Shown: positions 17,864 through 27,891 of the stretch, one piece after another | Position numbering within the stretch: the stretch's first letter is position 1 | Layout of the letters: each line of letters begins with the position of its first letter | Assembly (NCBI GenBank): GCA_963772225.1 | Contig: CAVYWD010000002.1 | Coordinates: forward strand, 434,001-498,000 | Source of the DNA: CAVYWD01 sp963772225 | GTDB taxonomy: Bacteria > Myxococcota > Myxococcia > Myxococcales > UBA5297 | Length of the DNA: 64,000 nucleotides | Direction: 5' to 3' | The notes under the pieces: model-generated | Seen by the model: only the letters and a program-made list of their open reading frames with translations | What the model was told of the DNA's origin: nothing | Databases searched by the model: none | Translations under genes and position numbers: made by a program

Positions 17864-20800
17864 GGTCCAAGGAGTGTCGGCACCTGACGTCCTCGGAATA
17901 CAGCTGCCTTGTCGGTCTTCCCCCTGAAAGAAAGGTCGCCTCGTTTGAACCCCTCCACCGTCATCGGAAACGTATACGCCATCACCCACCTCCCCACGCT
18001 CCCAGCAACAGCCCGTGGCGGCTCCGGCGTGGCGCCCCTGGGCAAGCCCTCCGTCACCTTGATTTTCGGCTGCGCGGCATTCCAGAACCGCTGGTCGCCG
18101 CCCAAGAGCTCCACCGTGACGCGCCCCAGGCTCGTGTTCTCCACCAGCGAAAACTTCGGCGCGCCAATGTGCGGCATCAGCGGAACCTCGAGCGGAGTCG
18201 ACGTCCAAGCATCGACCGGTCCTGCGACAGCTTTCTCCGTGACCTTGTCCCAGCCAAGCTCGCGATGGGCCTCGCTCGGCACCAGGCCATTGAAGAAGCG
18301 AAAGCCCACCCGCAGCTTGGCGACGCTGTCGTTCGGGCCCGCCAGATCCTCGGCGGCGGAGTAGGCTGCCGACAGCGGAAAGGACACCTCCATCTCACCG
18401 CCCGCCGATGAGTCTTGCCGGTCAACGAGCTTGACCACCGGCCTCTTTCGCGCCCGGTCTGCCTCCGGCACCTCCATCGCCTCCAAATCCGCTCCCATGC
18501 CACCGGCGGTGCTCTTCGCGCCGTCGACCCAGCGATCGAAGAAAGCCCAGAGCGCCTTCGTCGGCTCGACGGACTTCTCCCCGAGCGGCCGATTCGCGAG
18601 CGTCAGCTCGATGCTCCGCCCATCGGCCGCCAAGTTGCCCAGCGCCATTCCGCGGCCTTCCGTCATGTCCCGCAGCTTCTGGACCGCGCGGACGAGCGAC
18701 ACGGTGACGCGCGGCGGGTTGGGCTTGGCAGCTTCCCGGTATTCTCCGTACTTAAAGCTCTTCGAGACGCTCACGCCATCCGCGCAGCTCGCGATCACGT
18801 CGCCGTCGAGCTTCACGTCGGCGCCCGCGGCCCACGGCAGGGCGAGCTCCGCCACCGCCGCGATGCTCGCCTTGGGCGTGGAGACCGCACCGCTCTCCGC
18901 CTTGAAGACGACCCATCCGCTCAGCCGGAGAGGGCAGTTGCCGGCGAAGGAGATCCGGACGACGCCTCGGTCATCGCGGGCGACCGCGAATGCGTGGGGC
19001 GCCTCGCCCTCGAGGAGCTTCGGCGTCGCGACCTCGACCGTCTGCGTCGCGCTCGGCGCCGGAGCCGCGGGTGTTGTGCCGCCCGCGGACTGGCTCGGCG
19101 GCGCCTGCTGGGGCCCGGGCTCGAGCCCCGCCACCGATCCCTGTCCCGCGATGCCGAGCGTCGCTTTCCCCCAGAATTGCGTCGCCACGGCCTCGGAATA
19201 GAGCCCTCGAATGAACTTCCCGGAGCCCGCGATGACCTTTTTGCCGGAGAGAGACAGCTCGACCTTCACCTCGACCTCCGCGTCGGCGTCGGGCTCCTCC
19301 TTCTGAATCGCAATGAAATGGAGGGGCTCGCCAACGCGATGCCGGGGCTTGCTCTGGACCTCCGGCGCCCATCCGAGATGGGCCGCCTTCTCAGCGTTCT
19401 CGCCGTGCCATGCCGGAGGCAAGAGGACCTTGGCCTTGCCCGCCTCCTCGAGCAGGCGCAGCAGCCATGCGAGGGTGACCGGGTGCGCGCTCTCCACCTT
19501 GCACGCAGCGGGAAGCTGGCCGGCCTTGTCGCCGAAGAGGTCGTGCGGCGCCTGCGCGACGCTGTTGATTCCCCACCAGGCCACCGAGTCGACGTATTGG
19601 TCGATTGGAATCTCCTTGTCGTCGGCCACCCCCTTGGGACGCCATTCCTTACGAAGGATCTCGCCCGCGCCGAAGCGCGTCTCGAGCGTCGTCTTGAGAC
19701 CCGGCTTGGTCCACTCATTGAGGTGGCAGATGACCGTATTGCGCCATCGCGCTTGTACCAGATTCTGAAAGAACTTGCTCTTGTCCGGAGCGCGAAGCTC
19801 CACGTCGCCCGGGTCGATGAAGAGGTCGATTCCGCTCGCGACCTTGACGCGCGTGGTCCCCGCGGGGATCTCGACCGGCAGGGCCGTGATGCCGTTCGAG
19901 CCGTCGTAGGTGAGCGCGACTTTCTTCTCGAAGGCGCCACCGGAAAAGGTGAGCGTCAGCGGATAGCTCTTGGCTGGCGCGAGGTCCTGGTAATTGGCGA
20001 TCCGCACTTCCGAGGCGAAGAAAGGCTTGCCTTTGGCCGCGGTGTCGAAGGCGAGCTGGTCCCCCGGGGATTCGCTCTTCGCGCTCATCAGCATGCGCAA
20101 CAGGCGCCCGGCTGCCGGCGTGGACAGACTGCTTTTCAACACCTTGTCGCAGTCGGGAAGGGAATCGACGACCGACTTGAGCTCATCTGCCTCGAAGCAG
20201 TTGTCCTCGGCGCTCTCCTTCGTCTCTTTGAAGAAGTCTCCCGGAAGTCGAGCGTCCTCGGGCATGAGGTCGTTCAGAAAGTCGAGCAGGTCCTTCATGG
20301 ACCCTTCGCCCGGCGTGAGCACCTCCCAGTGCAAGAAGCCCCTGCCGAAGTTGCTCTTCCGGTCGATGACGCCCACGATGTCGCCGGCCTGGATGCGGAG
20401 GAAGGGCACGTCGAAGGTGACGACCTGGTTTCTTTGAAGGCGCGAGTAGGCGTCCTTCAGGTCCACCTCTGGCTCTCTCAGGCATACGAGCGGCCGAAGG
20501 CCGCCGTCGCCGTCCGGTTCGAGCTCGAGCTGTTCCAGGTTCCCCAGTCGGTCCGCGTAGACCTGGTACGTCCCTCCATTGTCGAGCCTCGCCGCGACAT
20601 CGTCCGTTGGTGCGAGCCATCGCCGCTCCCGGAAACGGGGAGAACGTGGGTCCACGACGGTTATCGAGCCGTAGCGCTGGATGAGCCGAGAGAGCCACGC
20701 GATGTCCCGCTCGAAGCCCGCTTGAGCGGTGGGGTCGAACCTCGGCGCGCGCAGGTGCATGCAGAGGCTGTAGAACACGCGGCTCGGAGGCTTCTCGTCG

Positions 20801-22233
20801 CTGCCCCCGCCTTGGCTCGCGATTACTTGGGCGACCTCGTGGCGAATGAGGACGAACCCGTTGTCGCTGCCCGTGAGCTGGCGCGCGAGCTCGTTCGGCT
20901 CGACGGCGTCGTCGCGCTTTTCCTCATCTTGTTCGCCCTGCGGATCGGGCAAGTGCGCGAAGCCGGGGAGGCGAAGCGCCACGACGTAGCCGGGCGCTAG
21001 AGCCCGAACCGGAACGCAGTCGGGCTGGTCGGCCGCCGGCGTCGGGGCACCGGAGGACTTGGGGGCCAGCAGGTGGATTCCCGTGTGGATGTTCTGGTGC
21101 TGGCCGATTGGGAAGAAGCCGCTGTGGAGGCGCTCGTTGAGAAAGAAATAGCGCTGAGGGCTGCCCGCGCATCCTTTCTCATCGAAAGGCAGGGAGATGG
21201 ACGAGGTCACTTCCGCCACCAGGTCCGGCGGCACCTTTAGAGTCGGATCCTTCTTGTGAAAGAAATGGCCGCCGCTGTGCGTGCCGTGGTCGCAGTACAG
21301 CACGCCTTTCTTGGGCGAGCTCGGGTGAAGCTGGAAGAGCGCTCGCGCGCGAATGGCCGTCACGGTGCCGCGTGCTGCGGTCCAATCGTCGCCGGAGGCG
21401 AGGAGGCGAATGTAGTTGTGGCTGGGCTTGAGCTTCTCGATGAATCGGGAATCGTCCGCATCTTTCGGAGCAATGGGCTCGCCCAGCCCGAAATTGTGCG
21501 TGGCGTTTGGAGGCGTCGCAGGGTCCGCGATGACGACAAACAGCTCGTCGCGGCCGTCCTCCTCGATGATGAAATAGCCGATCACCAGGACGATGTGCTG
21601 AAGCCCGTCGGCATTGAAAGAAGAATTGGCGAGCGCCGTTGCGAACACCGCCGGATTTCGAGCGTCGATGGCGGAGAGGAGCCCGCAGCTCCAGAACTTG
21701 GCGATGAGGTAGTCGTTGTCTGACAGAAGGCGCTGGACCTCCGCGGCCCGCGCGCCGTCGCTCGCTGGCGCAAGCGGCGGCAGGAGCGAGCGATCAGGGT
21801 CGGGGAAGGTCAGGTCATTGAAGTTCTGCCTGAGCTGGTAGTGATCGAATGCCACCTCACCGTCGGGCGTGCGCAGGTCTCGCGCGAGGCCGCTCCTTCC
21901 GGTCCAGTGGGTGATGTAGGCGCTCTTGGGATCGTCGCAGGAGAGGAGCTTGTACCAGTTGTAAAGCATCGACGACGAGGTCCGGCCGCACCATCCGTTG
22001 CTGCCCGGCCCGTAATTCTGGCCCAGGAGGGGCACCTTGAGGATGCAGAGCTTCTTCGCCCGCGCGAGCACGGCAGGCGGCACCTCCCACTGGTCGAACG
22101 GATAGACGCGCTTCACAGGTCCGCCATTTTCGGCGACGATGCGCGCGCTCTCGTCGACTGCCCAGCTGGTCGCGTTCCCCTGAGCATCGAGGCGCGGGGT
22201 GCGCCGGTACGGGAATGCAAAGCGAATCGCCAT
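17803..22233 (-). CDS. Giant multidomain protein: papain-like cysteine peptidase domain plus degenerate M23-like domain, C-terminus cut by IS
   Basis: A 1476-residue reading frame. Residues 60-260 resemble a C39/papain-like peptidase: Gln72 (oxyanion), Cys82 in NGWCGRTSSS, His213 in LQHIVLVIGYF and Asp237 in VVIADPA. Residues 380-640 follow the M23 metallopeptidase layout: HTGIH at 383-387 where HxGxD is usual, VRALAPGYVV, FVLIRHE, YSLCMHL, and FLHWEVL at 633-639 where HLHFEV is usual. A WWGIN region near 910 and a Pro/Ala-rich linker near 1040-1065 follow, then beta-rich segments. Native coding sequence ends near residue 1456; residues after that and the stop come from the IS. No signal peptide. 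GAGGGG precedes the ATG at 22233. Confidence 0.75.
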   Translation of the reverse strand: MAIRFAFPYRRTPRLDAQGNATSWAVDESARIVAENGGPVKRVYPFDQWEVPPAVLARAKKLCILKVPLLGQNYGPGSNGWCGRTSSSMLYNWYKLLSCDDPKSAYITHWTGRSGLARDLRTPDGEVAFDHYQLRQNFNDLTFPDPDRSLLPPLAPASDGARAAEVQRLLSDNDYLIAKFWSCGLLSAIDARNPAVFATALANSSFNADGLQHIVLVIGYFIIEEDGRDELFVVIADPATPPNATHNFGLGEPIAPKDADDSRFIEKLKPSHNYIRLLASGDDWTAARGTVTAIRARALFQLHPSSPKKGVLYCDHGTHSGGHFFHKKDPTLKVPPDLVAEVTSSISLPFDEKGCAGSPQRYFFLNERLHSGFFPIGQHQNIHTGIHLLAPKSSGAPTPAADQPDCVPVRALAPGYVVALRLPGFAHLPDPQGEQDEEKRDDAVEPNELARQLTGSDNGFVLIRHEVAQVIASQGGGSDEKPPSRVFYSLCMHLRAPRFDPTAQAGFERDIAWLSRLIQRYGSITVVDPRSPRFRERRWLAPTDDVAARLDNGGTYQVYADRLGNLEQLELEPDGDGGLRPLVCLREPEVDLKDAYSRLQRNQVVTFDVPFLRIQAGDIVGVIDRKSNFGRGFLHWEVLTPGEGSMKDLLDFLNDLMPEDARLPGDFFKETKESAEDNCFEADELKSVVDSLPDCDKVLKSSLSTPAAGRLLRMLMSAKSESPGDQLAFDTAAKGKPFFASEVRIANYQDLAPAKSYPLTLTFSGGAFEKKVALTYDGSNGITALPVEIPAGTTRVKVASGIDLFIDPGDVELRAPDKSKFFQNLVQARWRNTVICHLNEWTKPGLKTTLETRFGAGEILRKEWRPKGVADDKEIPIDQYVDSVAWWGINSVAQAPHDLFGDKAGQLPAACKVESAHPVTLAWLLRLLEEAGKAKVLLPPAWHGENAEKAAHLGWAPEVQSKPRHRVGEPLHFIAIQKEEPDADAEVEVKVELSLSGKKVIAGSGKFIRGLYSEAVATQFWGKATLGIAGQGSVAGLEPGPQQAPPSQSAGGTTPAAPAPSATQTVEVATPKLLEGEAPHAFAVARDDRGVVRISFAGNCPLRLSGWVVFKAESGAVSTPKASIAAVAELALPWAAGADVKLDGDVIASCADGVSVSKSFKYGEYREAAKPNPPRVTVSLVRAVQKLRDMTEGRGMALGNLAADGRSIELTLANRPLGEKSVEPTKALWAFFDRWVDGAKSTAGGMGADLEAMEVPEADRARKRPVVKLVDRQDSSAGGEMEVSFPLSAAYSAAEDLAGPNDSVAKLRVGFRFFNGLVPSEAHRELGWDKVTEKAVAGPVDAWTSTPLEVPLMPHIGAPKFSLVENTSLGRVTVELLGGDQRFWNAAQPKIKVTEGLPRGATPEPPRAVAGSVGRWVMAYTFPMTVEGFKRGDLSFRGKTDKAAVFRGRQVPTLLGPELQSSCESLGSSNVGPRIC

Positions 22234-22420
22234 CGAGTCCCCTCTACCTGAGCGAGCAACGCGACAGGCGCGGCGGCTTGAGACCGCTTACCTCTCGCTC
22301 ATCACCTTTGATTGCGGCTGCGCTGAAGCCTAGCACGAGACGGGCTCGGGCACGCGAGGGAAGAAGCCGGGCATCGACTCGGGAGAAGGTGCGAGCCGCC
22401 GAGCCGGCCACCTGCCCGCG

Positions 22421-23023
22421 TCACGCCGTCGGCTTCACCCGAATCAGCACCTGCCCGTGCTTCACCTCCGAGCCATCGCGCACCAGAATCTCCGCGACGA
22501 CCCCCGAGACCGGCAGCCCCGGCCCGCCATAGGCGATGGGGTTGAAGCACTTCATGACCTCGACCAGACCCAGCACCATTCCGGTGGACACCGAGCTCCC
22601 CACCGAAACATACGCGGGCGCATCGGGCTTGGGCCGCAGGTAAAAGACGCCCTCCGACGGCGCGGTCACGGTAATGACATCGGCGCCGGCATCGCCCGCT
22701 GCCAAAGCACCAGAATCTGTGCTCGCCTCCGACTCGGCCGCCTGCGCCGCCAGGACCGCGATTCGCAAGAGCGGCTGGTCATACTCCACCGGCGCGCGCA
22801 TTTCGGCCACGAACCGCTCGACCACGAAGCCCTGAACGCCCAGCGGAAGCTGCACCCGGAGCGGGCGATTCAAGATGCGCAAGGAAGCGAAGCTCGCGAG
22901 CGCGCCCAGGTGAGCGCCGACCTCCGGCAGCCCCTCGACGATGCCCACGGCCGGCGAGCGGAGGAGAAATCCCCGCTGCGGAGCCTCGACGGCTTCAATG
23001 CGAGCGACGAGCCTCTCTTCCAT
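22421..23023 (-). CDS. Biotin carboxyl carrier protein of an acyl-CoA carboxylase
   Basis: A 200-residue protein whose last 80 residues are a biotinyl domain. The target Lys is in GLVEVMKCFNPI, an EVMKC variant of the common AMKM motif, and the hairpin GGPGLPVSGVVAEILVRDGSEV completes the fold. The N-terminal 120 residues are not a standard BCCP region and may dock with the carboxyltransferase. It is the last gene of a carboxylase operon (biotin carboxylase, carboxyltransferase, carrier). The ATG at 23023 opens the recognisable sequence; a frame extension upstream runs through a palindromic repeat and is unlikely to be translated. Confidence 0.88.
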   Translation of the reverse strand: MEERLVARIEAVEAPQRGFLLRSPAVGIVEGLPEVGAHLGALASFASLRILNRPLRVQLPLGVQGFVVERFVAEMRAPVEYDQPLLRIAVLAAQAAESEASTDSGALAAGDAGADVITVTAPSEGVFYLRPKPDAPAYVSVGSSVSTGMVLGLVEVMKCFNPIAYGGPGLPVSGVVAEILVRDGSEVKHGQVLIRVKPTA

Positions 23024-23067
23024 GGAGCGTCGATCCTTTAGTGGAGGGGTCCGGCGGGTTGGAGCCT

Positions 23068-23150
23068 TACGGAAGCGGGCGGTCGTCGCGCAACATTTCC
23101 TCTCCCCCAACCCCCTCCCCGCTAGCGGGGAGGGGGCGAAGGGGGTGAGG
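23068..23150 (+). repeat. Palindromic dispersed repeat, copy 1
   Basis: Positions 23111-23136 form a perfect 26-bp palindrome with half-site CCCCCTCCCCGCT. The preceding 40 bases also match the copy at 63713-63789 closely (CGGAAG, GGCGGTCGTCG, CCTCTCCCCC). The element sits between the carboxyltransferase and carrier genes. The last codons and stop of the carboxyltransferase lie inside it. The RNA could form a very stable hairpin within the operon transcript. Confidence 0.8.
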
Positions 23151-24867
23151 TCAGCACTTCCAAGTCGTGCAGCGACCAGATGCGGGGGTTCTTCACCCGC
23201 CGGTAGCCAATGCTCTGGTAGCACGCGTCGACCAGCACCTCGAGATAAGCGCGAAGGTCGCTCGCGGCGACGATTTCGTCGGTGTCCATCTGGCTCGCCG
23301 CCCGATACGGGTCCATGTCCTTCGCGATGCGCTCCTCGGTCGCCTTCATGCCGGCCTCGATGCGCGCGCGCTCCTCCGGGTCGCCGGTGGCGATCTGGAA
23401 GTTGTCGTCGAGCCGGGCGCCGTAAGCGCCGATGGCGAGCGTGCGCCCCTCCATGACCGCCAGCCGCGTGACCGGCGTGGAGAGCTGCGCCACCGGGTCG
23501 TAGGGAAGGCCGGCCATGGCGTAGTAGCCCGCGCCCGAGGCCTTGCGCAAAAGCACCGTGAGCATGGGCACGGTGTTTGTGGAATTCGTGTAGATGAGGT
23601 TCGATCCGTACCCGAGCAGCCCCTCTTTCTCCGCTTCCCGGCCGATGTCGAACCCGCTGATATCCTGAAGCCAGAGAATGGGAATGCCGTCGTCGTTGCA
23701 GGCCCGGCTAAACGCCGAAACTTTGGCGATGCCCTCCTGGTACAGGATGCCGCCCGGCCGCGACCGCCCCGACTGCTTCGGGTGCGGCGTGAGCTGCTGG
23801 TTGTTGGCGATGATGCCCACGTAGAGGCCGTTGATGCGCCCGACGCCGGTCACCATCTCCTCGCCGATGTTCGCGAAGACCTCGCCGAAGAGCGACCGAT
23901 CGACCAGCCGCGCGATGACCTGGCGCACGTCGTAGACCACGCGGTGGTCGGGGGGCAGGAGGCCGTCGAGCTCCTCCGGGGAGAAGCGCGGCGGGGCAGG
24001 CTCGGCGCCGAAGCGGTAATAGCCGGACGCGGTCGAAGGCAGGCGCGCCACTTCCTCGCGAACTTTGCGCAAAAGCGTCGCGTCATCGGGGACGCGCTCG
24101 TCGGCGCAGTTGGAGACGTGGACGTGGACGTCGGGCCCGCCGATGTCGAGCGAGGTGATGGCTTGAGCCTTCGCCCCTTTGATGAGCGCCGCGCCGGCTA
24201 CCACCATGTACGCCTGCTCGGTCATGAAGACCTTGTCGCTGATGATGGGCATGTAGCCGCCGCCGGCGATGCAGTCCCCGAGCACGCCGGCGATTTGCGG
24301 GACGTGGCTCGCCGACAGGAGCGCGTTCATCTTGAAGATGTGCCCCGCGCCCGCCTTCCCTGGGAACGTCGCCGCCTGCTCGGGCAGGAACAGGCCGGAG
24401 CAGTCCACGAGGTAGACGACCGGCAGCCGCAGCCGGAGCGCCATCTCCTGCGCCCGTTCGATCTTCTCGGGCGTGCGCGGCCACCACGAGCCGGAGGCGA
24501 CGGTGTTGTCGTTGGCGATGACCACTACCGCCCGGCCCTGGACGCGAGTGAAGCCGCACAGGACGCCGGCCGACGGCGAGGTGCGCGCCTCCTCGCCAAA
24601 GGTCTTGCCGAAGTTCACGAAGGTATTGACCGGGAAGAAGCGCGTGCCCGGGTCCTTGAGCGCGTCGATGCGCTCCCAGCTGGTCATCTTCCCCTTGGCG
24701 TGCACGCGCTCGACGTACGCGGGGCCCCAGCCCGCTTTCACCTCGGCCACCCTCTGGGAGAGCAAGGCGTTGAGCTTGCCCATGCGCTCGCGGTTCGCGG
24801 CGTAATCGGCGGGCGGCACGGCCTGCTCAATGGGCGCGCCCACGGGTCGCAAGATGACTTTGGCCAT
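23122..24867 (-). CDS. Acyl-CoA carboxylase carboxyltransferase subunit (methylcrotonyl/propionyl-CoA or glutaconyl-CoA type)
   Basis: A 581-residue protein of the crotonase-like carboxyltransferase superfamily. The N-terminal half has VVVIANDNTVASGSWWP and GDCIAGGGYMPIISD. The C-terminal half has GVGRINGLYVGIIANN, ILWLQDISGFDIG and GAGYYAMAGLPYDP, loops that bind biotin and acyl-CoA. It moves CO2 from carboxybiotin to an acyl-CoA. The HMG-CoA lyase cluster nearby favours methylcrotonyl-CoA, but the sequence also resembles glutaconyl-CoA decarboxylase alpha subunits. The last dozen residues (LTSPPSPPPR) are encoded by the palindromic repeat, so the native C-terminus has probably been altered. 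It follows the biotin carboxylase gene by 21 bases. Confidence 0.92.
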   Translation of the reverse strand: MAKVILRPVGAPIEQAVPPADYAANRERMGKLNALLSQRVAEVKAGWGPAYVERVHAKGKMTSWERIDALKDPGTRFFPVNTFVNFGKTFGEEARTSPSAGVLCGFTRVQGRAVVVIANDNTVASGSWWPRTPEKIERAQEMALRLRLPVVYLVDCSGLFLPEQAATFPGKAGAGHIFKMNALLSASHVPQIAGVLGDCIAGGGYMPIISDKVFMTEQAYMVVAGAALIKGAKAQAITSLDIGGPDVHVHVSNCADERVPDDATLLRKVREEVARLPSTASGYYRFGAEPAPPRFSPEELDGLLPPDHRVVYDVRQVIARLVDRSLFGEVFANIGEEMVTGVGRINGLYVGIIANNQQLTPHPKQSGRSRPGGILYQEGIAKVSAFSRACNDDGIPILWLQDISGFDIGREAEKEGLLGYGSNLIYTNSTNTVPMLTVLLRKASGAGYYAMAGLPYDPVAQLSTPVTRLAVMEGRTLAIGAYGARLDDNFQIATGDPEERARIEAGMKATEERIAKDMDPYRAASQMDTDEIVAASDLRAYLEVLVDACYQSIGYRRVKNPRIWSLHDLEVLTSPPSPPPR

Positions 24868-24888
24868 GGCGCTTGCCTCGAAGCGTCT

Positions 24889-26235
<1,347 letters not shown>

Positions 26236-26537
26236 GCCCGAGGGACTGGTCCGCCGCCCGTGGCGGTTTGGGAAGATAGGCTTCGGCTCGATCGATGGTC
26301 AAGCGGGCGTGGACTTCCTCGCCGTGTATCCAAGCTCAGGCAACGTCGTTGTGCCAATCGTCTGCCCCTCGAAGGGACAGGTCACCGATTCTGGGCGGCG
26401 CCGCCTCGCGTCGCGCGTTCGCTCCTCGAGTACGCTCTGTGAAACGGGAGCGGGACGGGAGGCTCCGGAGAAGCCATGCCAGCGGTCCGATCTTCTGAGC
26501 TCCCGCTGGATGAGTGTTCGACCGCTATACTATCCCC

Positions 26538-26939
26538 ATGGTCTTTCGAGGGATGACCCCAGCACGCGATGGCGCGCCTTCGGTCGGGCCCACCGCTCGC
26601 TCGCTTGGCATCCGCGTGCCGAACGATGTTCAGCCGGACGGGCGCGGTCGGGTCGCGCCTCGGGGTGGCGGGATGTCGGTCGCTCTCGCGTCCGTGTGGA
26701 ATCTACCCAACCACCGCCGGCCCCTTGGGATGGGCCGAGGCTCGTCCGGCCCTCGAACCAATCATGTCTTCTCGTTGGCAAAGGCGTGCATCTATTCAGC
26801 AGCGCTCGGTGTTCGACCCGATCCCCCCGACCAGCTCGAGCACGCGCTGGTCGAGCCCACCGCTCCCATTTCTCTCGCGGAGTTCGAGATTCGACTCGCG
26901 AGCACCAGGCTCGACTGGAGGCGCGTATGGCCGAGGTAA
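26538..26939 (+). CDS. Small protein resembling Tse2-family ADP-ribosyltransferase toxins
   Basis: A 133-residue protein from the ATG at 26538; a GTG at 26514 would add 8 residues. It starts MVFRGM, compatible with the LYR/FRG first strand of Tse2-like proteins. It continues with LGIRVPNDVQPDGRGRVAP, then GGGMSV (Tse2 has GGTSV after a similar run), LPNHRRPLG, and a C-terminal HALVEPTAPISL segment. I recognise this pattern from family knowledge, not from an alignment, so the label is tentative. The stop lies 13 bases inside the next gene, an arrangement common for toxin/immunity pairs. TATACT lies 6 bases before the ATG and there is no ribosome-binding site. Confidence 0.55.
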   Translation: MVFRGMTPARDGAPSVGPTARSLGIRVPNDVQPDGRGRVAPRGGGMSVALASVWNLPNHRRPLGMGRGSSGPRTNHVFSLAKACIYSAALGVRPDPPDQLEHALVEPTAPISLAEFEIRLASTRLDWRRVWPR

Positions 26940-27238
26940 GCGCACGATTGAACGCATATCTCGTTCTCGAAAGGCAGATGTTGGCGCTCGACGAGAAAGG
27001 AGACCCTCTCGCTGACGCGCTCCGCGACGCAATGGATCCTATATGGCATTCGCTCACGAAGGACGAGCACGAGCTCCTGAATGAGCGCTCGATCGTCGGC
27101 GCTGTCGAGCCCCGCGGGTCTCCTCCATGGTTGGCGCTCGCTCTCGATACCAAGGCTCTCGTCGTGCCACCTGTTGATCCGGAAGTCGAGAGAACATCCA
27201 ACCCGATCCACGCAGACGACTGGAGGTGTGCAGCGTGA
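26927..27238 (+). CDS. Small helical protein, candidate immunity/antitoxin partner of the Tse2-like protein
   Basis: A 103-residue protein with a strongly helical N-terminal half (LNAYLVLERQMLALDEKG, ADALRDAMDPIWHSLTKDE) and a Pro-rich tail. GGAGG lies 5 bases before the ATG at 26927, and the gene overlaps the end of the upstream toxin-like gene by 13 bases. The acidic, helical character and the overlap fit an immunity or antitoxin role, but no family is recognised, so this is inference from context only. The next gene begins inside its stop codon (GTGA). Confidence 0.7.
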   Translation: MAEVSARLNAYLVLERQMLALDEKGDPLADALRDAMDPIWHSLTKDEHELLNERSIVGAVEPRGSPPWLALALDTKALVVPPVDPEVERTSNPIHADDWRCAA

Positions 27239-27648
27239 CCACCGTACTGCTGGGATCCAACAGCTTCGTCGATTGTCAGACTCTCGTCGCCTTTGGACAA
27301 CATCAGCTCCTCAGCGTGGCCACTGATCCACTCCGGGTGACGTTATCGACCCCTCCCGACCTACCGTCCGGACGCGCCGTGCATGTCCTTGAAAATGAGA
27401 AGGGACCTGCCTCGTCGACCCATGCTCGCCTCGTGACAAGCGACAATAGCGTAGCCATCTTCTGGGACTCCGTGCCGCTTCTGATTGCAATTCTGCTTGA
27501 TAGCGCAAACAAGACCGTTAGTTTGAGGCTCGATTTACGGCCGTTGGGAATCGGGCTCTTCGACGATTCCTCGGCTCTTCACATTGGAATGAATCACTTC
27601 TCGGGGAACCGAATCACGGGCAGCTCGGCTGCGATTGTGCTCGGCTAG
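27235..27648 (+). CDS. Hypothetical protein, third gene of the toxin-like cassette
   Basis: A 137-residue protein from the GTG at 27235, which overlaps the previous stop by 4 bases and has GGAGG 8 bases upstream. It reads as a beta-rich, non-membrane protein (TTVLLGSNSFVDCQTL, SVAIFWDSVPLLIAILL, IGMNHFSGNRITGSSAAI). No domain is recognised. Codon use is less GC-biased than that of the flanking genes. Translational coupling suggests a function tied to the upstream pair, perhaps an accessory, carrier or second immunity protein. Confidence 0.65.
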   Translation: MTTVLLGSNSFVDCQTLVAFGQHQLLSVATDPLRVTLSTPPDLPSGRAVHVLENEKGPASSTHARLVTSDNSVAIFWDSVPLLIAILLDSANKTVSLRLDLRPLGIGLFDDSSALHIGMNHFSGNRITGSSAAIVLG

Positions 27649-27891
27649 CCCCGGCTAGCCCCGGACGACCCTTGGAGCTCTCGACTCGGCTGAGGAGCGC
27701 GCGGAGGGCGACCGCTCGTCTGGCCATCGGAAAGCACCGCTCGCGCCGCAGGTCGCTCGCGACCTGAGCGGGCCGTCTGCCCCGCAATGGCGCGAAACTC
27801 CGTTGTGGCTCGCCGGCGCGGGGTCGCATATTAGTGGCTGTCTCGCGGCGGCCCGCCCGGCCTCGCGACAAGCTCCCAACCGCGGACCTCC

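Noticed and set aside
15320..17870. A target-site duplication for the insertion sequence
   Set aside because: The six bases outside each end (CGTAAG and GGTCCA) differ, and shifting the ends by a few bases does not produce a match.
15406..18411. A 1001-codon plus-strand frame opposite the transposase
   Set aside because: Antisense shadow; the minus strand carries the transposase motifs and the IS ends.
18415..21000. An 861-codon plus-strand frame opposite the giant peptidase-domain gene
   Set aside because: Low-complexity Arg/Leu/Gly composition, no start context, and a clear gene on the other strand.
26530..27303. A 257-codon minus-strand frame over the toxin-like cassette
   Set aside because: The plus-strand genes have ribosome-binding sites and overlapping stop/start codons; the minus product has no recognisable domain.
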